Positions 61,451 through 64,000 of a stretch of 64,000 bases of DNA are shown piece after piece. The stretch spans positions 4,484,059-4,548,058 of the forward strand of contig JAQFVV010006293.1 in the NCBI GenBank assembly GCA_028023455.1, given 5' to 3'. Source of the DNA: Epiperipatus broadwayi (lineage: Eukaryota; Onychophora; Udeonychophora; Euonychophora; Peripatidae). Numbering within the stretch: position 1 is the first letter of the stretch; the number at the start of each line of letters is the position of its first letter. The notes below the pieces were generated by a model that was not told the origin of the DNA, made no database searches, and saw only the letters and a list, made by a program, of their open reading frames with translations. The translations under genes were made by a program, and so were the position numbers.

Positions 61451-62257
61451 AACACTTCAATTAATCCACACATAAAGTTGTGCTTTTACAAAATCAGCTT
61501 GCTTGTAATCTGTTTCAAGCACTTTAACTGTTTTTCTTGCCATTATATGTAAATAAAGACAGAATTTCACTGTACAAAAATGTCCTACATAGCACAATGA
61601 TTTTACACAGCAATGTTATTTGGCAGATTGATTCAGAAAGGTTTCTGCAAGAAGTGTATAAAGCAGATACATGTACTGCAGTAGGCACACAAACTAGAGA
61701 ACAATTTTTTTTTAATTTTGGGCCCCACCTCATATAGATGTAAATTAATTAATAAATGGAATGTCTGTTATATAAATAAAGTTAAAAATTTATCCAAGCT
61801 ATATTAAAAGGCAGGAACCAATCAGATCAGTTTTAATGGCTTAAAAGAAAATAATAGAAAACTTGTTCAAGCTACTACTGACCAAAAAAGGACTATTTTT
61901 GATCAATCACTCATATTGTTATATAGGAACTAGTAGTTGGAGATACTGTGCTATTGGGAGGGTCTTAATTTCAACTGGATTGTAAGAAATGTTACTATAA
62001 ATTGCATCTCAACTCTTATAACTCTAATGGACATCATAATGTGAGTGACTATTATTTTACATTTTACACATTTCCAGCATTTTTGGTTCTAAAGATATAT
62101 TTCTTAAATAATTTATTTCTTGAAAGAAATGTGAGACTATTTTGATTTATTGTAGAAATAATAAATTTTCAAGTTTTATTTCTGATATTTGCAAATGATG
62201 ATTCTGAAAAGACACATAGTATAAATGTGTTGTGATTGATTTTGCTATTAATAAATG
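61451..62257. other. AT-rich DNA between mariner fragment and gene 3' end
   Basis: Two frames of 66-69 codons overlap on opposite strands at 61524-61737. Neither continues the mariner protein or shows a motif. Otherwise nothing was recognised. Confidence 0.45.
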
Positions 62258-62482
62258 AGTTTGATTTTAAAATATCTTTATTGTATTATTTGACTATTAA
62301 CAAAAGTACACAAAAACAAATTATTTTGAAAACCTTGTAAAATAAAAATTAACAACGCAATTATTAATAACTGGAAAAAATAATTTTAGCAATTAAAAAA
62401 GGCAAGATGCTATTTACAAAAAAAAAACGTCAATGGTACAAAAAAAAATACATATGTTTGTTTCAGTACAATCTTTCTTGAG
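62258..62482 (-). other. Putative 3' UTR with poly(A) signal
   Basis: On the minus strand, downstream of a TAA stop, an A/T-rich UTR of about 225 bases leads to a canonical AATAAA (62277-62282), after which cleavage is expected near 62255-62265. The distance and order fit a normal transcript 3' end. Confidence 0.55.
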
Positions 62483-62560
62483 TTACTTCAAGTCGAAACG
62501 TCCAGGTTTCTGGTTTTCGTTTTCAACCGTCATATCAAACTCAAATACCCGATTGCACAC
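62483..62560 (-). CDS. Putative terminal coding exon of a host gene
   Basis: The minus strand carries an acceptor-like ATTATTTAG immediately before 62560. An open stretch of 25 codons follows, encoding VCNRVFEFDMTVENE, then NQKPGRFDLK, then TAA (62483-62485). The codons are G+C-richer and use diverse, charged residues, unlike the Ile/Leu/Phe/Asn-rich spurious frames elsewhere. The stop is followed by a UTR and an AATAAA signal. I do not recognise the protein family from these 25 residues. Upstream exons were not found in the remaining 1.4 kb and would lie beyond the window. Confidence 0.55.
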   Translation of the reverse strand: MCNRVFEFDMTVENENQKPGRFDLK

Positions 62561-64000
62561 CTAAATAATATATATATAAATCAATAAAAATAATATGAAA
62601 GTACATAAAAAGTGTTATTTTCTAAAATATATATTAATGTGTATATATACAATAAAGTTAATAACGTTATATATGGTATGGACAATATACATGTATTTAG
62701 ATATTATATATACAATAATTAGCGATAAATTCTCCATAATTTAATTAAATATTTCATAACACCATAGACTAACTGCAAAGCAAAAAGAAGTGAATTATTT
62801 TTTTTCTGCTTTGAAATTACATCATAATGTTAAGCGATATTTGATTAAATTCAATATAGATGGTACAATCATTTTAAAAATATAAAATTCACTAATGTCA
62901 CTAAATCTACCATTACCTTGTTTTGCTGTGATGTTTTATATAAATACAATTTTCATTCCTTACTCCAAATATATTTTAGAAATTTTTTTTTGCTAAAATA
63001 TGTTTAAAATAAGAGGTAAAAATTGATTTCACAAAATTATAAAATAAAAATATCCAACAGACATCAATTTAGTAGAAAAAAGTACACCCTTTATGTACAT
63101 TAAATATAAAAGAGAATCACAGCATTTTGAAACTGAAAAAATAAACTGAAACCAAGAAAATAAAAATACTATTTATCTGAACTATTTTAAATTAAAATAA
63201 GGACACCATAAAAGAGAGACTGTTTATAATTGAATAAATATTAATTGAAAATAAACATTATATGTCTGTGATAATTTGAAATATAACAATTTCTCTGAAA
63301 TCTCATGAATCACAAGAAACTATATTTATTAACTCTAGAGATTTTTGTGGACTTACAGATGTAAACATTAAATGTAGATAACAATTTCCATGTAATAACC
63401 ATTTATCCATGCTCTTTTAAAAGGCTTTAATATGATAATTACTTTTCATTAGTTTGAATAAAAAATTATTATCCATTACATCTTTACATTTTTGAAAAAA
63501 TTCACCAGAACATATGTTCAAAAATAAAAAATAATTTTAAAATAATATATCAAATTTTCAAATAAAAAAAAAGCAAAAATAAATAAAGTAGAATACTTTG
63601 CTTTGGTCTTCTGTTTAAAAAATATATATTTTAACAAAAAAAATTCAGTCTTACTAAATTTCTATCAGTAAAACAAATTTTGGTAAAAAATACTTTCAGG
63701 TAATAAAATTAATTTTTAAAAATATTAAACCAAATTTATTTATAATTCTCACCAAGACTCATTGAGATATTATAAAAAGCACAGTACATATATTAGGATG
63801 AAAAATTCTTACTGTTTAAATTACTAAAATATAACCAAAATTAATAGTGGAATTCTTAAAAGTAGACATTTCTATTTTGCCACTATGCACTTCTTTCATT
63901 TTATTAATTTACTGTTAAAACTGAATATATTCAAATAAAAGCTGAATGCAAAAATCATGTATTGTATTTCATATTTCACAAAAGTCAGAGTGGCACAAAC
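62561..64000. other. AT-rich DNA, probable intron of the minus-strand gene
   Basis: If the exon at 62483-62560 is real, this is intronic. No further exon-like block with splice signals was seen up to the window edge. Confidence 0.4.

Noticed and set aside
61524-61737. Frames on both strands next to the mariner fragment
   Set aside because: Neither matches the missing mariner parts and they overlap each other antisense.

Overview
The window is strongly A+T-rich eukaryotic DNA dominated by transposon remnants, tandem repeats, palindromes and microsatellites. There is almost no host coding sequence. RTE-type and other non-LTR retrotransposons, Penelope-like elements (PLEs) with GIY-YIG domains, a mariner remnant, tRNA-derived SINEs and many foldback/MITE elements together point to an invertebrate metazoan. 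The phylum cannot be fixed from this sequence. All stretches compared or translated here were read by eye.

Layout. 0-5 kb: degenerate tandem repeat, a GC-richer insertion, a minus-strand TATA/Inr promoter-like block with a repeated upstream motif, and an inverted-repeat element. 6-16 kb: a cluster of one MITE family (family A), a three-phase tetranucleotide array, a second copy of that MITE, a decayed non-LTR retrotransposon (minus strand), a 430-bp tandem dimer, a SINE with a 17-bp target-site duplication, and a nested inverted-repeat element. 17-23 kb: TIR elements, two dead PLEs facing each other, a second SINE and palindromes. 25-28.5 kb: a family A MITE and a decayed RTE copy (plus strand). 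29.9-31 kb: two hairpin elements. 31.6-40.0 kb: two exactly equal-length direct repeats (2,837 bp each, TG...CA ends, ATAT on both outer sides) around a non-coding 2.76-kb interior full of tandem repeats. This looks like a non-autonomous LTR-type element with very large terminal repeats. 40-49.6 kb: AT-rich DNA with little recognisable. 49.65-52.95 kb: a nearly full-length RTE element with an uninterrupted 995-residue endonuclease/reverse transcriptase ORF, the only intact protein in the window. 54.7-56.6 kb: an inverted array of about 400-bp units next to a (TA)n tract. 57.5-59.3 kb: a 5'-truncated RTE copy inside inverted PLE tails, followed by a PLE GIY-YIG remnant. 60.9-61.5 kb: a long hairpin beside a mariner fragment. 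62.26-62.56 kb: what looks like the terminal exon and 3' UTR of a host gene (minus strand), the best candidate for ordinary host coding sequence.

The intact RTE is the likely kind of source for the two RTE fragments and possibly for the retroposition machinery used by the SINEs. The MITEs have no full-length autonomous partner here. The strongest candidate for something undescribed is the 31,590-40,024 element, followed by the inverted PLE/RTE composite and the 54.8-56.6 kb inverted array.
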